Notes: generated by a model not told the origin, from the letters alone. Counted from the first letter of the stretch, positions 36,710-45,212 are shown. The stretch: 64,000 nucleotides of DNA from Streptomyces sp. PCS3-D2 (GCF_000612545.2 NZ_CP097800.1:3573001-3637000); one strand, 5' to 3'. A program made the numbers and translations.

Positions 36710-37564
36710 TCAGCCCCGGAGCGGTATCACCGCGAAGCCCAGCCCGGCCGCGTCCGTCGCGGCCGCGCCGCCGCTGCTGGGGACGGCCCGGTCACGGTGC
36801 TTCCCCGGCTTCGGCGCGTCGGCCGGGTACCTCGCGATCAGCCTGCCGTCGAAGTCGTACACCCAGCCGTTCCCGCCGCCCGCGCCGTCGATGACGACGA
36901 AGGTGAAGCGCTTGCCGTCCCGGGCGATCTCGTACGCCCAGCCGTCCTGCCGCATACCCGGGCGCTTCGGGTCGAGGGTGCCGAGGACGTTGCCGTTCGG
37001 CGTGGAGACCACGACGTACACGCCGCGCGGGCCGTCCACCAGCTTGGCGATGCGCCCGTCCGGCAGGGCGACCCGTACCGAGCTCTCCACCACGTCCTGC
37101 TTCTTCACCGCGGGCTTGGGCTGCGGCGTCGCCTTCGGAGTCGGCTCCCCGTCCAGCCACGACGTCACGGTGCCGTCCGGCCGGAGCACGACGTGCAGGC
37201 CGTCGCTCCGCCCGTACGACGCCGGCTCCGCCCGGCTGACCAGGGTGTCCGGTCGGGCGGAGCCCGCGAAGACGTCGGCCTCGAAGTGGCTCGTGCCGAT
37301 CCGGTAGACCTTGGCCACGGAACCATCCGCCAGCCTCACGGCGGCGGCGAAGGTGCGGACTTCGGGCGCCGGCCGGTGCTTCGGGTCCACCGGGGCTCCG
37401 GCGGGCGGCCCGGCCGACGGCCGCCCGGCACCCGGCAGCGCCTCCTTCCCGGGCGCGGCAGGAGAGTCCGCGAAGGCGGACCCGCCCGGGAGTGCCAGGA
37501 CGCAGGCCACGCCGGCGACGACGACGGCGGCGGTACGGAGGGCGGTGCGGCGGATGCTGCGCAT
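36710..37564 (-). CDS. Secreted hypothetical protein, 284 aa
   Basis: ATG 37564 starts a clear signal peptide (MRSIRRTALRTAAVVVAGVACVLALPGGSAFA) with a Pro/Ala-rich linker. The mature region is beta-rich with repeated short units: FAAAVRLADGSVAKVYRIGTSHFEADVF, ESSVRVALPDGRIAKLVDGPRGVYVVVSTPNGNVLGTLDPKR, WAYEIARDGKRFTFVVIDGAGGGNGWVYDFDGRLIARYP. This looks like a beta-propeller or beta-sandwich repeat; no catalytic motif is visible. It is divergent from the Yip1 gene across about 290 bases that contain a GGATCCCCG inverted repeat at 37731-37762 and no gene. Function is unknown. Confidence 0.75.
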   Translation of the reverse strand: MRSIRRTALRTAAVVVAGVACVLALPGGSAFADSPAAPGKEALPGAGRPSAGPPAGAPVDPKHRPAPEVRTFAAAVRLADGSVAKVYRIGTSHFEADVFAGSARPDTLVSRAEPASYGRSDGLHVVLRPDGTVTSWLDGEPTPKATPQPKPAVKKQDVVESSVRVALPDGRIAKLVDGPRGVYVVVSTPNGNVLGTLDPKRPGMRQDGWAYEIARDGKRFTFVVIDGAGGGNGWVYDFDGRLIARYPADAPKPGKHRDRAVPSSGGAAATDAAGLGFAVIPLRG

Positions 37565-37850
37565 GATGGGACTCTTCCTCGTGCTCGTTCGTACGTGTTC
37601 GCACTGTGTGGAGGCGACGGAACCGACGGAGACGACGCTATGAGCCCGATATGTGGAGAGACCGTCGAATATGTAACAGAAGCCCACAGAAGAGCCTGCA
37701 ACCCCATGAACCAGACATGGGATGCAGGATCCCCGGGGGTGGGGGCAACTCCTCGGGGATCCCCTAGGGGATGTCACAGGTCAGCCGCAAAGGATGCGTG
37801 TTCCGGCTGCCCGGCCACCGGGGCCCGCCGGACCAGGTACGTTCGATCAC

Positions 37851-38759
37851 GTGGCTGGATTCAGGATCGGACGCGGACGGGACGACAACCGCGGTCCACA
37901 ACAACCCCCGCAGCAGCAGCAGTCGTACGGTCAGCAGCAACCGCCGCCGTACGGCCGGCCGGCCTACCCTCCCGTCGGCGGCCCGCCACCGCAGCAGCAG
38001 TGGCCGCAGCCGAACGCCGGGGACCACGGCGAGCCGGAGTACTTCGACCCGTACGGACAGCAGCAGCCGCACGCGCAGCAGCCTCCGTACGGCCACGGGG
38101 GCGGCGGTAACTACACGAACGACAACCCGGGTCACACGCAGGTCTTCGCCGTCGGCGAGGACCCGTACGGCCAGGGAGCGACCTACCAGGCGGGAGCAGC
38201 CCCGGCGGCGCCGTCCGGGCCGCGGCTGCCGTGGAAGGAACTGCTCCGCGGCATCGTGACGCGCCCCGGGCCGACCTTCCTGCAGATGCGCGACTACCCC
38301 GTGTGGGGTCCGGCGCTGATCGTGACCTTCCTCTACGGCCTCCTCGCGGTCTTCGGCCTCGACGACGCCCGCGAGGACGTGATCAACGCGACCCTGTCGC
38401 AGGCCGTCCCGATCGTGCTGTCCGCCGGCGTGGCCTTCGTCATCTGCGGTCTGCTCCTGGGCGCGGTCACGCACACCCTGGCCCGCCAGATGGGCGGCGA
38501 CGGCAGCTGGCAGCCCACCGTGGGCCTGTCGATGCTGGTCATGTCCATCACGGACGCCCCGCGCCTGCTCTTCGCTGTCTTCCTCGGCGGCGACAACATG
38601 GTCGTCCAGGTGCTGGGCTGGGCCACCTGGGTCGCCGCGGGCGCCCTGTTCACCTCGCTGATCAGCAAGTCGCACGACCTGCCGTGGCCGAAGGCGCTGG
38701 GCGCCTCCGCGATCCAGTTGATCGCCCTGCTGTCGATCATCAAGCTGGGCACCATCTAG
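37851..38759 (+). CDS. Yip1-domain membrane protein with Gln/Pro-rich N-terminus
   Basis: A 302-residue protein starting at GTG 37851 (VAGFRIGRGRDDNRG). Residues 15-125 are disordered, rich in Gln, Pro, Tyr and Gly (QQPPPYGRPAYPP). The C-terminal Yip1-type domain has about five membrane helices (VWGPALIVTFLYGLLAVFGLDDAREDVI, AVPIVLSAGVAFVICGLLLGAVTHTLARQMGG, ATWVAAGALFTSLIS, ALGASAIQLIALLSIIKLG). The bacterial role of Yip1 proteins is unknown. A 26-bp perfect hairpin ends the gene. Confidence 0.82.
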   Translation: MAGFRIGRGRDDNRGPQQPPQQQQSYGQQQPPPYGRPAYPPVGGPPPQQQWPQPNAGDHGEPEYFDPYGQQQPHAQQPPYGHGGGGNYTNDNPGHTQVFAVGEDPYGQGATYQAGAAPAAPSGPRLPWKELLRGIVTRPGPTFLQMRDYPVWGPALIVTFLYGLLAVFGLDDAREDVINATLSQAVPIVLSAGVAFVICGLLLGAVTHTLARQMGGDGSWQPTVGLSMLVMSITDAPRLLFAVFLGGDNMVVQVLGWATWVAAGALFTSLISKSHDLPWPKALGASAIQLIALLSIIKLGTI

Positions 38760-38781
38760 CGCACCCGCACCCGCACCCGCA

Positions 38782-38836
38782 CACCGCGTGCGAGAGGGGC
38801 CCCGGCCGTCGGCCGGGGCCCCTCTCGCACGCGGTG
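38782..38836. terminator. Exceptionally strong bidirectional hairpin
   Basis: A perfect 26-bp stem with a 3-base loop (GTC at 38808-38810) lies between the Yip1 stop and the phosphoribosyltransferase gene end. It is preceded by three tandem copies of CGCACC-type hexamers (38761-38782). Confidence 0.9.
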
Positions 38837-38849
38837 GGACGAGACGCGA

Positions 38850-39350
38850 TCAGGCGTCGAGGACCTGGCCCTCGCGCTTGACGACGGGCGGCTCGACCGA
38901 CCACGGGAAGTTGATCCACTCGTCGGTCTTCTTCCACACGTACTCGCACTTCACGAGGGAGTGGGACTTCTCGTAGATGACCGCGGAGCGCACCTCGGCG
39001 ACGTGGCCGAGGCAGAAGTCGTGCACCAGCTTCAGCGTCTTGCCGGTGTCGGCGACGTCGTCGGCGATGAGGACCTTCTTGTCGGTGAAGTCGATCGCCT
39101 CGGGCACGGGGGCCAACATGACCGGCATCTCCAGCGTGGTGCCGACGCCGGTGTAGAACTCCACGTTCACCAGGTGGATGTTCTTGCAGTCCAGGGCGTA
39201 GGCCAGGCCGCCGGCGACGAACACACCGCCGCGGGCGATGCTGAGGATGATGTCCGGCTCGTAGCCGTCGTCGGCGATGGTCTGCGCCAGCTCGCGCACG
39301 GCGGCGCCGAAGCCCTCGTAGGTCAGGTTCTCGCGTACTGCGTTGCTCAT
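38850..39350 (-). CDS. Purine phosphoribosyltransferase (hypoxanthine/xanthine type)
   Basis: A 166-residue type I phosphoribosyltransferase. Features are [70 protein letters not shown] (PRPP loop with DDVADTGKT) and [16 protein letters not shown] at the end. This pattern is that of short xanthine/hypoxanthine salvage enzymes. Substrate preference cannot be told from sequence. ATG 39350 overlaps the dcd stop by 4 bases (ATGA), so the two nucleotide-metabolism genes are translationally coupled. Confidence 0.88.
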   Translation of the reverse strand: MSNAVRENLTYEGFGAAVRELAQTIADDGYEPDIILSIARGGVFVAGGLAYALDCKNIHLVNVEFYTGVGTTLEMPVMLAPVPEAIDFTDKKVLIADDVADTGKTLKLVHDFCLGHVAEVRSAVIYEKSHSLVKCEYVWKKTDEWINFPWSVEPPVVKREGQVLDA

Positions 39351-39934
39351 GCCTCGTGCCTCACCTGGGTGCGGTGGAAGTTCTGGAAGGAGCGCGAGGC
39401 GGTCGGCCCGCGCTGCCCCTGGTACCGGGAGCCGTACCGTTCGCTGCCGTACGGGAACTCCGCGGGCGAGCTGAGCCGGAACATGCACAGCTGCCCGATC
39501 TTCATGCCGGGCCAGAGCTTGATCGGCAGCGTGGCCAGGTTCGACAGTTCGAGGGTCACGTGCCCCGAGAAGCCGGGGTCGATGAACCCGGCGGTCGAGT
39601 GCGTCACCAGTCCCAGGCGACCGAGGCTGGACTTCCCCTCCAGCCGGGAGGCGATGTCGTCGGGCAGCGTGATGACCTCGTAGGTCGACGCGAGGACGAA
39701 CTCACCGGGGTGCAGGATGAACGCCTCGTCCCCCTCGGGCTCGACCATCCGGGTCAGATCCGGCTGTTCGACCGCGGGGTCGATGTGGGCGTAGCGGTGA
39801 TTCTCGAACACCCGGAAGTACCGGTCGAGACGCACATCGATGCTGGAGGGCTGCACCATCGCCTCGTCGAACGGGTCGATGCGAACCCGTCCGCTGTCGA
39901 TCTCGGCCCGGATGTCTTTGTCAGAGAGAAGCAC
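39347..39934 (-). CDS. dcd: dCTP deaminase
   Basis: Deaminates dCTP to dUTP, supplying thymidylate synthesis. The 195-residue product starts at GTG 39934 ([42 protein letters not shown]). Active-site motifs are [36 protein letters not shown] and [21 protein letters not shown]. It is about four residues longer than the usual 191. The 4-base overlap with the phosphoribosyltransferase gene implies coexpression. Confidence 0.97.
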   Translation of the reverse strand: MLLSDKDIRAEIDSGRVRIDPFDEAMVQPSSIDVRLDRYFRVFENHRYAHIDPAVEQPDLTRMVEPEGDEAFILHPGEFVLASTYEVITLPDDIASRLEGKSSLGRLGLVTHSTAGFIDPGFSGHVTLELSNLATLPIKLWPGMKIGQLCMFRLSSPAEFPYGSERYGSRYQGQRGPTASRSFQNFHRTQVRHEA

Positions 39935-40021
39935 GCCCCGAGGATACGCAGAGCGCGCGGGCCGCCCCAATCGAGAGGGACCGCCCGCGCGCCCGGCCGT
40001 ACGACTCACCCCGCCCGGCGC

Positions 40022-40189
40022 TCAGCGCTTGGGCGCACCGCCGACGGGGACGGCCTGGCGCAGGCGTGCGCACCGCGGACACCGCAGCAGCCGCCCGGGC
40101 CCGATCCGGCCGGCACCGAGGTGCTGCAGCGGGAAGGAGGCGGTACTGAAAACGTGCCCTTCGGCACAACGGACGACGGTGTGCTCCAT
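40022..40189 (-). CDS. Small zinc-ribbon-like conserved protein, 55 aa
   Basis: ATG 40189 gives MEHTVVRCAEGHVFSTASFPLQHLGAGRIGPGRLLRCPRCARLRQAV. The CxxxH and CPRC positions form a plausible zinc-binding ribbon. This small protein recurs in Streptomyces; its function is unknown. It is upstream of dcd on the same strand, separated by about 90 bases. The longer in-frame extension to 40366 does not look like protein. Confidence 0.7.
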   Translation of the reverse strand: MEHTVVRCAEGHVFSTASFPLQHLGAGRIGPGRLLRCPRCARLRQAVPVGGAPKR

Positions 40190-40412
40190 CGAGTCCCTTT
40201 CCCCAACGAGCCATACTGCAACGAATCGCCACATTAGGGGATGATCGGCACCCGCTCCAGCCGCCGCTCCGCACCACACGGTACGCCCCAACTCCCGCCC
40301 CCACACGCCCCCGTGTACACCACAGACGACAACGACCCCGCGGCGGATACACCGGGGGTCGATCATGAGGTAGAGTGTGAAACGGTAGTGATCCAGGCAA
40401 CTGGCCCACCGT

Positions 40413-40486
40413 GCGGATGTAGTTTAATGGTAGAACATGAGCTTCCCAAGCTTATAGCGCGGGTTCGATTCCCGTCATCCGCTCCA
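40413..40486 (+). tRNA. tRNA-Gly (anticodon CCC)
   Basis: A cloverleaf folds cleanly: acceptor GCGGATG/CATCCGC, D-arm with AATGGTA, anticodon stem TGAGC/GCTTA with loop TTCCCAA (anticodon CCC), T-arm GCGGG-TTCGATT-CCCGT, discriminator T and an encoded CCA (40484-40486). It is the apparent target of the adjacent integrase. Confidence 0.95.
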
Positions 40487-40491
40487 CGATA

Positions 40492-40518
40492 AAGCCCCAG
40501 GTCAGCGACCTGGGGCTT
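40492..40518 (+). terminator. Terminator after tRNA-Gly
   Basis: A perfect 12-bp stem (AAGCCCCAGGTC, loop AGC) is followed by a T-rich tail (GTTTGTTGT), a classic intrinsic terminator. The 25-base core GCCCCAGGTC-AGC-GACCTGGGGC is repeated at 58431-58455. Confidence 0.9.
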
Positions 40519-40612
40519 GTTTGTTGTCTAGACCCATTGAGGCTCGCGTGCCATTCGCGTGCCATAACTTCCCTAATGGGGCGTCAGGTTGGTGGCGTGC
40601 CCCTTGTGCGGA

Positions 40613-41821
40613 TCACCTCGCCCGAGCGGACCGACCAGACGCCGACGGCGAGGGCACGAACATGCGCCCGGTCCCGGCGAGGCTGGGCCGCCCGCTGTCG
40701 CCGGGCACCCGCTGGAGCCGGACGGTAGCGTCGATGTCGTCGGCGAGCCTGCGCTGATGCTCCTTCGTGGAGTGCTGGTAGATCAGCTGGGCCCGCTCCG
40801 ATGACTGGCCCGCGCGGACCATGAGGTCCTTCAGCTTGGCACCGGTGTCGGCGGCGAGGGTGTTCCCCGTGTGGCGCAGGTCGTAGAAGCGGAACTCGTT
40901 GGGCATGCCGACCGCCTCACGGGCCTTGCGCCACTTCCGACCGAAGGACGTACCACGCAGGGGCGCACCCTTCTCGCCCACGAAGACGAGGCCGTCGGGT
41001 CCGTCCTCGGCAAACCACTCCAGGTGCCGGCGGACGTCCAGAAGCACGAAGCTGGGCAGCATGATCTCCCGCTTGCCCGCACGGGACTTCGGATCCCCGA
41101 TCACCCTGTGCCCCGTGTTCAGCTCCGGGGCAGCCCTGCGCACGCGGACCGAGCCCGCGTCGAGATCGACGTCGGCGCGGCGCAGCTCGGCCAGTTCCTC
41201 CGGCCGCATGGAGGCGAAGGCCCCCAGCAGGACCATCAGCCGCCAGCGGATCCCGATGGCCTCGGCGAGCGCGAAGACCTGCTCGACGGTGGCCACGGGC
41301 CGCTCGTCGGCGTCCTCGCGCCCCGCACCTCGGATCGAACACGGGTTGCGGCGGATCAGCTCGTCCTCGACCGCCGTCTGCATGATCGCCTTCAGCAGCC
41401 GGTAGGACTTGGCCGTCGTGGTCTTGCCGGTCGCCTTCAGCCGTTCCGCGCGCCAGGTCCTGACCTTGGCGGGGCTGATGGCATTGACGTACTCCTCCCC
41501 GAAAGACGGCTCCAGGTGGAGACGCAGGAGCCGTCGGTACAGCTCGTCGGTAGTGGCCGCGATGCCCCGCTCCTCGATCCAGCGCAGGGCGTACTCGGCG
41601 AACAGCACCTCGCCGGCGGTCGGGTCGATCCAGTCTCCGCGGGCCTGGTCGGCCTGGACCTGGGCAAGGAACAGCTCCGCTTCCCGCTTGCTCTCGTACG
41701 TCTGCGGGGCGGGTCGCAGCACGCCGTCCGTACCGGGATAGCGGGCCTGGTATCGGCCCGAGGGGAGAGCGCGGATCGCGCCGAAGCTGCGGCGCGGGGC
41801 CCGTCTGCGGGAACGCGGCAC
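40613..41821 (-). CDS. Site-specific tyrosine recombinase (integrase)
   Basis: A 402-residue phage-type integrase. An Arm-type N-terminal part (RYQARYPGTDGVLRPAPQTYESKREAELFLAQVQ) and a SAM-like core-binding domain (residues 65-165) precede the catalytic domain. Catalytic positions: Arg in FASMRPEELAELRRADVDL (about 203), Lys in VIGDPKSRAGKREI, FYDLRHTGNTLAADTG (about 314) and Tyr in AQLIYQHSTKEHQRRLADDI (about 347). In the HxxR box the first His is replaced by Tyr (YDLR), a tolerated variation. It lies 130 bases from tRNA-Gly, pointing to it. It ends immediately after the excisionase-like gene (stop 41822), so the two are coupled. Confidence 0.93.
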   Translation of the reverse strand: MPRSRRRAPRRSFGAIRALPSGRYQARYPGTDGVLRPAPQTYESKREAELFLAQVQADQARGDWIDPTAGEVLFAEYALRWIEERGIAATTDELYRRLLRLHLEPSFGEEYVNAISPAKVRTWRAERLKATGKTTTAKSYRLLKAIMQTAVEDELIRRNPCSIRGAGREDADERPVATVEQVFALAEAIGIRWRLMVLLGAFASMRPEELAELRRADVDLDAGSVRVRRAAPELNTGHRVIGDPKSRAGKREIMLPSFVLLDVRRHLEWFAEDGPDGLVFVGEKGAPLRGTSFGRKWRKAREAVGMPNEFRFYDLRHTGNTLAADTGAKLKDLMVRAGQSSERAQLIYQHSTKEHQRRLADDIDATVRLQRVPGDSGRPSLAGTGRMFVPSPSASGRSARAR

Positions 41822-42049
41822 TCAGACCACCAGCCCGTAGCCGGCGCGGCGTCCGCGGACGGGCTCGACGGTCCGCTCGGCGATGTACGCGGTCAGCACG
41901 CTGTCGGCGATGCGGACGTGCTTGCCGAGCTTGACGTAGCGGATACGCCGCTCGGCGATGAGGCGGCGGATAAAGCGCACGCCGGTACCGAGACGCTCCG
42001 CGGCTTCCTCGACCGTGAGGAGACGGTCGTTCGTGTTCACCTCCTTCAC
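41822..42049 (-). CDS. Excisionase-like helix-turn-helix protein
   Basis: About 75 residues: NDRLLTVEEAAERLGTGVRFIRRLIAERRIRYVKLGKHVRIADSVLTAYIAERTVEPV. This is the MerR-like/excisionase helix-turn-helix, in which LTVEEAAERLG forms the recognition region and RYVKLGKHVRI the wing. It is expected to direct integrase towards excision. The stop abuts the integrase start (41821/41822). The start is uncertain: GTG 42049 or GTG 42040, the latter with AAGGAG immediately adjacent. Confidence 0.82.
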   Translation of the reverse strand: MKEVNTNDRLLTVEEAAERLGTGVRFIRRLIAERRIRYVKLGKHVRIADSVLTAYIAERTVEPVRGRRAGYGLVV

Positions 42050-42226
42050 CGCACCGGATTCCTCGGCATTTACATTTCGGCTCTTCCCGCCCGCCCCATC
42101 GGCGGCGAGGTTTTTGCGGGCAGGGGGTATCGGCGATCGACGCAAGAGTTCCCTCTCGTGAAATGGGCAGGGGTGTGGCAGGGGACGGGACAACGGGTGC
42201 ACCGACAGCAACCAATGGTCTGGAGA

Positions 42227-42251
42227 ATCCCCGGTTTCGGAAACCGGGGAT
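42227..42251. terminator. Perfect hairpin just after the XRE gene
   Basis: ATCCCCGGTTT and AAACCGGGGAT flank a CGG loop (11-bp perfect stem) and begin 6 bases after the XRE gene stop on the minus strand. It may be a terminator or an operator near the excisionase promoter. Confidence 0.65.
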
Positions 42252-42257
42252 CGTCGG

Positions 42258-42530
42258 CTATATTGCGCCCGCCCCGGCCTCCGGCGGGTTCCCGAGAAGG
42301 GTCTGCGGCGGTGTTCCGAGGGCGGCTGCGATGGCGACGAGGTCGTCCACGTCGCAGCGTCGGACGTTGCGTTCGATGCGCGAGAGCGCGGTGAAGGTCA
42401 TGGGCCGGCCAAGGGCACGGACGCGGGCGGCGAGCTGGCGCTGAGAGCAGCCGCGGGCGACACGGGTGCGCTCGATGGCGCGGGCGGTGGCTCGGCCGGC
42501 GGGGCCGATTTCAAGAGATCGTGGTGGCAT
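42258..42530 (-). CDS. XRE-family repressor, 90 aa
   Basis: A small Cro/CI-type DNA-binding protein. The HTH lies near residues 18-60 (RAIERTRVARGCSQRQLAARVRALGRPMTFTALSRIERNVRRCDVDDLVAIAAALGTPPQTLLG). It is the probable maintenance repressor of the element, being divergent from the DUF3631 ATPase gene across 271 bases that contain a TGCCGTCA inverted repeat. There is no separate dimerisation domain. Confidence 0.82.
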   Translation of the reverse strand: MPPRSLEIGPAGRATARAIERTRVARGCSQRQLAARVRALGRPMTFTALSRIERNVRRCDVDDLVAIAAALGTPPQTLLGNPPEAGAGAI

Positions 42531-42579
42531 TGGTGTGTTGTAGCTTCCGCCGCGACCCTATAGGAACCTCTTTCCTGTC

Positions 42580-42608
42580 TGCCGTCAGCGATACGCTCGA
42601 TGACGGCA
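42580..42608. promoter_or_regulatory. Inverted repeat with ATGACGGCAG motif
   Basis: TGCCGTCA (42580-42587) and TGACGGCA (42601-42608) form an 8-13-8 inverted repeat in the divergent region. ATGACGGCAG at 42600 recurs twice at 48670 and 48682, suggesting one regulator at both loci. Confidence 0.5.
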
Positions 42609-42801
42609 GCAATTTCGGTGACCGGGATTCGGGGGATACGGTTCTGGGCCGGAAACCCTTCAGGAGTTCTAGAGCCAGCTCTGGACTTCTGGGTCTGGTG
42701 TGTGGCTGTGTTGTCCACGCACCCCGGCCACGCCGGATTTCCCTTCCCAATTCCCGAGAGGTGACCGCTAGCGCGGCACCCGAAAAGGAGCCGCCCCCTT
42801 G

Positions 42802-44064
42802 ATGCCCAATACCCCTGACCCCGTCACCGCCCCGCCCAAGGCGGTCTGGCCGCCGGTGGCCGTACCCGGGCAGCCCGACGCGCACCGGACCGTCCCGGAG
42901 GACTCGGTCACGGAACCGAAGGCTTCGCCGCCACAACCCCTCTCCGCTCCGATCGGCCCCCGCGCGCAAGGCGACCAGGTGCTGGCCGACCTGGCCGCGC
43001 AGATCGAGCGGTACGTGGTGCTGCCGAGCCCAGAGGCGCTCACAGCGGTGACGCTGTGGGTGGCGGCCACGCACCTGCAGACGGTGTGGCAGCACGCGCC
43101 GCGGCTGGCGGTGGTGGGGCCTGCGAAGCGGTGCGGCAAGTCGCGCCTCCTGGACGTGATCACCGAGACCGTCCACGACCCACTGATCACCGTGAACGCC
43201 TCGGCTGCGGCGATCTTCCGGTCGATCGGCGAGTCGGATCCGCCGACCCTGCTGGTGGACGAAGTCGACACGATCTTCGGCTCGGCGAAGGTCGCGGAGA
43301 AGAACGAGGAGCTTCGGGGCCTGCTCAACGCGGGCTTCCAGAAGAGCCGTTACACGCTGCGCGTCGCCGGACCGAACCACGAGGTGGTCCGCTTCCACAC
43401 CTTCGCGATGGCCGCCCTCGCCGGCATCGGCGATCTGCCCGACACGATCATGGACCGGTCCGTGGTGATGCGGATGCGTCGCCGCCGGAGCGGCGAGAAG
43501 GTCTCGGAGTTCCGCGCCTTCCGCGACACCCCAGCCCTGCACGTGGTGCGCGACCGCCTCGCCGCGTGGCTGCGCCCGCGAGGCAAGGAAGCGATCGGGC
43601 TGATGCCCGTCTCCATGCCAGTGGAGGACAGGGCTGCGGACACCTGGGAGCCACTGGTCATCGTCGCCGACCTCGCCGGAGGCGACTGGCCCGAGCGTGC
43701 CCGCACCGCGTGCCGAGTGATGACCGCGCATGAGGCTGCCCTCGACCAGGACAACTCGCTGCACACCCGCCTCTTGGTCGACATCCGCCGTGCCTTCGCA
43801 GCTTGTGGCGACCCGGCTGCCCTGCCCACCAGGACGATCCTCACCATGCTCAACCGTGACGAGGAGGCCCCCTGGGCGAACGACGGCGCCCAGGGCCTGA
43901 TCCCGCGTCGCCTGCAGATCCTGCTGGATCCCTTCGCCATCAGGTCGTCCACGCGCCGCTTCCCCGAGGGGACCCAGGCCAAGGGCTTCACCCGCGCCCA
44001 GTTCATGGACGCATGGGACCGGTACTGCCCGTCCGAAACCCCATCGGAGCCGTCCGGGACGTGA
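42802..44064 (+). CDS. DUF3631-domain ATPase
   Basis: About 420 residues. After a Pro-rich N-terminus, a P-loop ATPase is seen: VVGPAKRCGKSRLLDVI (Walker A) and TLLVDEVDTIFG (Walker B), then VRFHTFAMAALAGIGDLPDTIMDRSVVMRMRRRRSGEKV, typical of DUF3631. These occur on actinomycete elements and phages and are thought to act like helicase/primase-associated ATPases in replication. The C-terminal 100 residues (ILTMLNRDEEAPWANDGAQGL) fit the same family. ATG 42802 (TTG 42799 adjacent) has AAAAGGAG 11 bases upstream. Confidence 0.85.
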   Translation: MPNTPDPVTAPPKAVWPPVAVPGQPDAHRTVPEDSVTEPKASPPQPLSAPIGPRAQGDQVLADLAAQIERYVVLPSPEALTAVTLWVAATHLQTVWQHAPRLAVVGPAKRCGKSRLLDVITETVHDPLITVNASAAAIFRSIGESDPPTLLVDEVDTIFGSAKVAEKNEELRGLLNAGFQKSRYTLRVAGPNHEVVRFHTFAMAALAGIGDLPDTIMDRSVVMRMRRRRSGEKVSEFRAFRDTPALHVVRDRLAAWLRPRGKEAIGLMPVSMPVEDRAADTWEPLVIVADLAGGDWPERARTACRVMTAHEAALDQDNSLHTRLLVDIRRAFAACGDPAALPTRTILTMLNRDEEAPWANDGAQGLIPRRLQILLDPFAIRSSTRRFPEGTQAKGFTRAQFMDAWDRYCPSETPSEPSGT

Positions 44065-44106
44065 CCGTCCCGACCCGTCCCACTCGTATCAGCGCAGGTC
44101 AGCGCG

Positions 44107-44332
44107 GGGACGAGTCGCAAGGGCGGGACGGGTGGACCCGTACCACTCGCCACATCCAAGAGCCGTCGGCCAGCTCTGGCGGCCCACCTGCCGCACCCGT
44201 CTCTTTCATACTCGTCCCACCCGCCCCAGGCAGGTCAGCACAGGGACTGCTCGCCGCTCCGGGACGAGTCCAACCCGTACCGCTCTGCTACCCGTACCGC
44301 CTCTGACCAGGCACGGGACGAGTGGGACGAGT
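44107..44332. repeat. Cluster of GGGACGAGT repeats between the DUF3631 and DUF2637 genes
   Basis: The 330-base gap after the DUF3631 gene holds GGGACGAGT at 44107, 44261, 44315 and 44324 and its complement at 44210, plus near matches such as CCCACTCGT at about 44086 and repeated CCCGTACC. Short direct repeats of this kind are typical of plasmid/AICE cis-acting loci (clt-like) or iterons. No gene is seen in this gap. Confidence 0.65.
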
Positions 44333-44393
44333 CTTCACCCGCCACGGCCGCCACCACTGGCAGCCGCCTCCACCACCCCAGGGAGCCTCACGC

Positions 44394-45212
44394 TTGCCCT
44401 CGCACAACCCCGCCTCCGCCACCTCGGCCCAGCCCTTCCGGATATCCCTGGCCGAGGCGATCCGCACCGGAGTGGCCTTGATGGCCCTGGCCGCGTTCGC
44501 GCTCTCCTACGACGCGTTGCGCCAGATGGCCGCCGCCAGCCACATCCACCCCGCGCTCACCTACGCCTTCCCTCTGGTCGTCGACGGGTTCATCGCCATC
44601 GGGATCGGCGCCCTGCTCGTACTGCGGACCGTCCACTTGCGAGCCCGCCTGTATGTGGCCGCCCTGGTGAGCCTGGCCACCGCCACCAGCATCTGGGCGA
44701 ACGTGCTCCACGCCGTCCGCCTCAACCAGCAGACCGGCCACACGGGGCTGCTGCTGCTGGACGACGTCACCGTCGGTGTCATATCCGCCATCGCCCCGCT
44801 CGCCTTGGCCGGAGCTGTCCACCTGTACCTCATCGTCCAACGCCACCCGGCACACCTGGAGCCACAGATCCCGGCCCCGACGATTAACAGGCCCATGCGC
44901 CCCCGGCCCGGACGGGGCACCGCTGCTGAGCCCGAACCGCAGCCCGCTGAAAAGGTGGCTCAGCCACAACTCGAGCAAGTGGCTGAGGCCGGGAAGCCCC
45001 CCGTCGAACGCTTCGGCCAGACCGTCGCCACCTTCGAGCAGGTGGTCGAGATCGGGCGCGCGGCCCCGCGGGGCCGCGGCGGCAGGGTCTCGCGCCGCCG
45101 CATCGAGGAGGCCGTTCGCGCCAAGGGCCTGGGCGCGGGCAAGGACCTCCTCGAAAGGGCCAAGAAGGATCTCCAGGCAGAACTCGATGCCGCCCAGGCA
45201 GACGCTGCCTGA
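44394..45212 (+). CDS. DUF2637 (SpdB-like) membrane protein
   Basis: A 272-residue protein. TTG 44394, preceded by GGGAG 8 bases upstream, is the preferred start (LPSHNPASATSAQPFRISLAEAIRTG). Residues 20-150 hold four membrane helices (GVALMALAAFALSYDALRQMAAAS, YAFPLVVDGFIAIGIGALLVLRT, YVAALVSLATATSIWANVLHAV, ISAIAPLALAGAVHLYLIVQR), the DUF2637 pattern. The C-terminal 120 residues are charged and end in a helical basic region (SRRRIEEAVRAKGLGAGKDLLERAKKDLQAEL). DUF2637 proteins are linked to plasmid spreading (Spd) in Streptomyces. Confidence 0.85.
   Translation: MPSHNPASATSAQPFRISLAEAIRTGVALMALAAFALSYDALRQMAAASHIHPALTYAFPLVVDGFIAIGIGALLVLRTVHLRARLYVAALVSLATATSIWANVLHAVRLNQQTGHTGLLLLDDVTVGVISAIAPLALAGAVHLYLIVQRHPAHLEPQIPAPTINRPMRPRPGRGTAAEPEPQPAEKVAQPQLEQVAEAGKPPVERFGQTVATFEQVVEIGRAAPRGRGGRVSRRRIEEAVRAKGLGAGKDLLERAKKDLQAELDAAQADAA

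Larger units (their letters stand above)
40487..45212. mobile_element. Left part of a tRNA-Gly-integrated actinomycete element (AICE-like or degenerate)
   Basis: The order tRNA 3' end, tyrosine integrase, excisionase-like gene, XRE repressor, DUF3631 ATPase and DUF2637/SpdB-like protein is the layout of actinomycete integrative and conjugative elements of the pSAM2 type. No RepSA-like initiator, FtsK/TraB translocase or right attachment copy is visible in the window, so the element is either larger or has lost transfer functions. The end given is that of the last gene typical of such elements, not a mapped boundary. Confidence 0.65.
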
